Positions 15,288-16,771 of a DNA stretch of 16,771 nucleotides are shown here, piece after piece. Positions within the stretch are counted from its first letter, which is position 1; each line of letters starts with the position of its first letter. The notes under the pieces are model-generated. The model was not told the origin of the DNA. It did no database searches and saw only the letters and a list, made by a program, of their open reading frames with translations. The DNA is from Candidatus Segetimicrobium genomatis (GTDB lineage: Bacteria; Sysuimicrobiota; Sysuimicrobiia; Sysuimicrobiales; Segetimicrobiaceae): the NCBI GenBank assembly GCA_005882445.1, contig VBAN01000130.1, positions 1 through 16,771 of the forward strand. The letters are read 5' to 3'. The translations under genes and the position numbers were made by a program.

Positions 15288-16014
15288 CGCCGGACTGGGG
15301 CATTCCCGGCGGCGCCGGCTCCGGTTGCCGCTCCGCCAGCGGCGCCGCGTCGGGGAGGCTGCGCCCCAAGACCAGCCCCATGAACATCTCGATTCCGAAC
15401 CGCGCAATCGCCAGCAGCAGGAGGAACAGCCAGAACAGCCGGCCGGCCGGCCGGGAGCCCCGGTCGACCGCGAGGAGCACGCCGGCGATCACCAGCGCCG
15501 CCGCCATCAGATAGAGCTGCGTGGGATGCCGGGGTTCGCCAAACAGCACGACGGCCCAGGGGACGTGGGTCGCCCGCCCGTAGTTCAGGCCGTAGAGGAG
15601 CGTCCCGATCATCGCAATGGCGAAACCCAGGGCCAGGCCGGGCGCCGCGGCGTCGGCGATCTGCCCGAGGCCCCACCCTCGCCGCCGGCCGTACAGCCAG
15701 GCGACGAGGCCCCCGCCGAGCAGCGCCCCATAGAACGTGAGCCCGGCATCCACCCAGATCATCAGAGCCCGGAGCGGCGCGAGCGCGAAGTCCCGCGCGT
15801 TGACCAGCACGTAGCCGACTCGCGCGCCGATGATTCCCCCGATGATCGCATACAACGCCAGGTCGACCACCTCACCGGGGTCCCAGCCCAGGCGCCGTGT
15901 CCGCGCGCGGGTCAGTCCGATGGCCACGATGAATGCCAGGAGCAGGAATACGCCAAATGAAGAAACGGGGAACGTTCCAAACGGAGTCGGAAGCTGAAAG
16001 AGAACGGGCTTCAT
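15271..16014 (-). CDS. lgt: Prolipoprotein diacylglyceryl transferase (Lgt) family protein
   Basis: Lgt attaches diacylglycerol to the lipobox cysteine of prolipoproteins in the cytoplasmic membrane. The ATG at 16014 directly follows the lspA stop (TGAATG), giving 247 residues with about seven hydrophobic segments. Family features: IGARVGYVLVN, DAGLTFYGALLGG (the Lgt GG-x-S-F-x-G region), PWAVVLFGEPRHPTQLY, and ARFGIEMFMG, which holds the Arg corresponding to E. coli R239. The usual GRIGxFxxG segment reads AIAMIGTLLYG, so the Arg equivalent to E. coli R143 is Met by my alignment. The Glu after HPTQLY is Leu. It may be a divergent Lgt or a related transferase. The lspA-lgt pairing supports a lipoprotein role. 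Confidence 0.87.
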   Translation of the reverse strand: MKPVLFQLPTPFGTFPVSSFGVFLLLAFIVAIGLTRARTRRLGWDPGEVVDLALYAIIGGIIGARVGYVLVNARDFALAPLRALMIWVDAGLTFYGALLGGGLVAWLYGRRRGWGLGQIADAAAPGLALGFAIAMIGTLLYGLNYGRATHVPWAVVLFGEPRHPTQLYLMAAALVIAGVLLAVDRGSRPAGRLFWLFLLLLAIARFGIEMFMGLVLGRSLPDAAPLAERQPEPAPPGMPQSGGGSHG

Positions 16015-16120
16015 TCACGCACCCCCCCGCCGACCGGCCATTGTGGCCGCGATCAACACGCTTGCTCCCACCACGACCGCGGCGTCGGCGAGGTTGAACA
16101 CCGGCCAGACGTGCGTATCG
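15930..16120. other. Junction lspA-lgt with back-to-back stop and start
   Basis: TGA (16017-16015) is followed at once by ATG (16014-16012), with no separate ribosome-binding site of note. Translation of lgt is presumably coupled to lspA, so both lipoprotein enzymes would be made together. Confidence 0.5.
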
Positions 16121-16473
16121 ATGTAGTCGACGACGTAGCCGAAGCGGAGGCGGTCCACGACGTTGCCGAACGCCCCGCCGATGATGAGCCCGAACCCCCA
16201 CTGCGCGGCGGGCCCGGCCGGCCACGCACCTCTATTGTAGAAGAGTGCCGCGATGACGGTCAAGGCGACCGCCGTCGTCGCCAGAGGCGGGAGGTGCCGG
16301 AGGAGGCCAAAGGCCAGGCCGCGGTTCGCCACCAACCCGACCGAGAGGAGATGCGGGATGACGACCCGCTCCCCCCCTGCCGGCACCAGGTGCATCGCCC
16401 CCCAGGTCCCCGCCTGGCCGGCGACGAACCCCAGCACCCCCGCGGCGCAGAGGGCCCAGGGAAACCCGATCAC
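16015..16473 (-). CDS. lspA: Lipoprotein signal peptidase (signal peptidase II)
   Basis: LspA is a membrane aspartyl protease that removes the signal peptide from diacylated prolipoproteins. The GTG at 16473 overlaps the upstream stop by 4 bases (GTGA), giving 152 residues and four hydrophobic segments. Motifs are [10 protein letters not shown] (49-58), [21 protein letters not shown] (99-119, catalytic D107) and WPVFNLADA (123-131, catalytic D130). The first helix of the family usually carries an Asp and a Lys four residues apart. Here the stretch reads [10 protein letters not shown], with neither. A longer start in the same frame would run into the neighbouring gene. Activity is likely but not certain. 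Confidence 0.93.
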   Translation of the reverse strand: MIGFPWALCAAGVLGFVAGQAGTWGAMHLVPAGGERVVIPHLLSVGLVANRGLAFGLLRHLPPLATTAVALTVIAALFYNRGAWPAGPAAQWGFGLIIGGAFGNVVDRLRFGYVVDYIDTHVWPVFNLADAAVVVGASVLIAATMAGRRGGA

Positions 16474-16771
16474 TGAACCGCGGCGCGGTGCCGCTCCTCG
16501 CGCTCCTTGCACTTGATGCAGAGCCGGGTGTACGGGATGGCCCGGAGGCGGTTGCTGTCGATCGCCTTCCCGCAGCCGACGCAGATCCCATACGTGCCGT
16601 TCCGGACCCGCTGCAGGGCTTCGTCCACCATCTTGAGCATCCCCTGAACGTTGCTCTCGATGGCGAGCTCCTTCTCCCGTTCGAATGTTTCGGTGGCGAC
16701 GTCGACCAGATCGTCCTCGTACCCCGCCACGTCCGCCACGGGCTTCTCCTCGGTCTTGACCTGATGCTGTT
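16470..16771 (-). CDS. TraR/DksA family C4 zinc-finger protein (5' end outside the window)
   Basis: The open frame continues without a stop to the right edge ([18 protein letters not shown]), so the GTG at 16739 need not be the start. The family motif [16 protein letters not shown] is followed by a helix ([18 protein letters not shown]) and the zinc finger C-VG-C ... C-IK-C ([16 protein letters not shown]). This is the YteA/DksA-like arrangement seen upstream of lspA in Bacillota. True DksA binds the RNA polymerase secondary channel. Whether this relative does is unknown. The final residues AAVQ overlap the lspA start by 4 bases. Confidence 0.88.
   Translation of the reverse strand, partial: QHQVKTEEKPVADVAGYEDDLVDVATETFEREKELAIESNVQGMLKMVDEALQRVRNGTYGICVGCGKAIDSNRLRAIPYTRLCIKCKEREERHRAAVQ

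Overview
This is a GC-rich bacterial chromosome segment of housekeeping genes with no sign of plasmid, phage or IS content. Almost everything reads leftward (minus strand). The one exception is an rqcH/fbpA-type gene (11871-13673, plus strand), which diverges from yicC and converges on pyrR. Gene order from right to left is [TraR/DksA zinc finger]-lspA-lgt-rluD-pyrR, then rqcH, then yicC-remA-(NMP kinase)-coaC-priA-def-fmt-(YugP peptidase)-rsmB-rlmN-stp-pknB. From memory, the second block matches the Bacillota yloA-to-prkC neighbourhood (yicC-remA-gmk-rpoZ-coaBC-priA-def-fmt-rsmB-rlmN-prpC-prkC). The first block matches the lspA-rluD-pyrR cluster. RemA, PyrR and PASTA kinases also point to Bacillota or a related high-GC lineage of the terrestrial bacteria. 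No 16S rRNA or other marker is present to settle it.

Functions by region. Positions 14286-16771 hold lipoprotein maturation (lspA, lgt), 23S pseudouridylation (rluD) and the pyrimidine regulator pyrR. Positions 11871-13673 hold ribosome quality control. Positions 9413-11677 hold an RNase (yicC), a DNA-binding regulator (remA), a CMP kinase and a piece of the CoA pathway. Positions 5140-9416 hold replication restart (priA), protein N-terminus formylation and deformylation (fmt, def) and a membrane zinc peptidase. Positions 1-5140 hold rRNA methylation (rsmB, rlmN) and the Ser/Thr phosphatase-kinase pair. Most junctions overlap by 1-4 bases (ATGA, GTGA or TGATG), which suggests tightly coupled translation. 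One good internal promoter, an extended -10, lies in front of the peptidase gene.

The unusual content is of three kinds. First, an archaeal-type cytidylate kinase sits where gmk would be expected, and rpoZ is missing. Second, several conserved proteins have lost hallmark residues: PriA has no Walker A or helicase motif VI, LspA and Lgt have substitutions at family-conserved positions, and the RqcH DR motif reads NR. Third, there is a set of lesions in otherwise well-conserved genes: a deletion plus frameshift in the pknB PASTA repeats, a TGA at a conserved Trp and a frame break at the start of rsmB, loss of the CoaC N-terminus and CoaB domain, and an in-frame gap just after the RluD catalytic motif. 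These lesions could be real decay or assembly errors, and the sequence alone cannot decide between them. I see no wholly new multi-gene system here.
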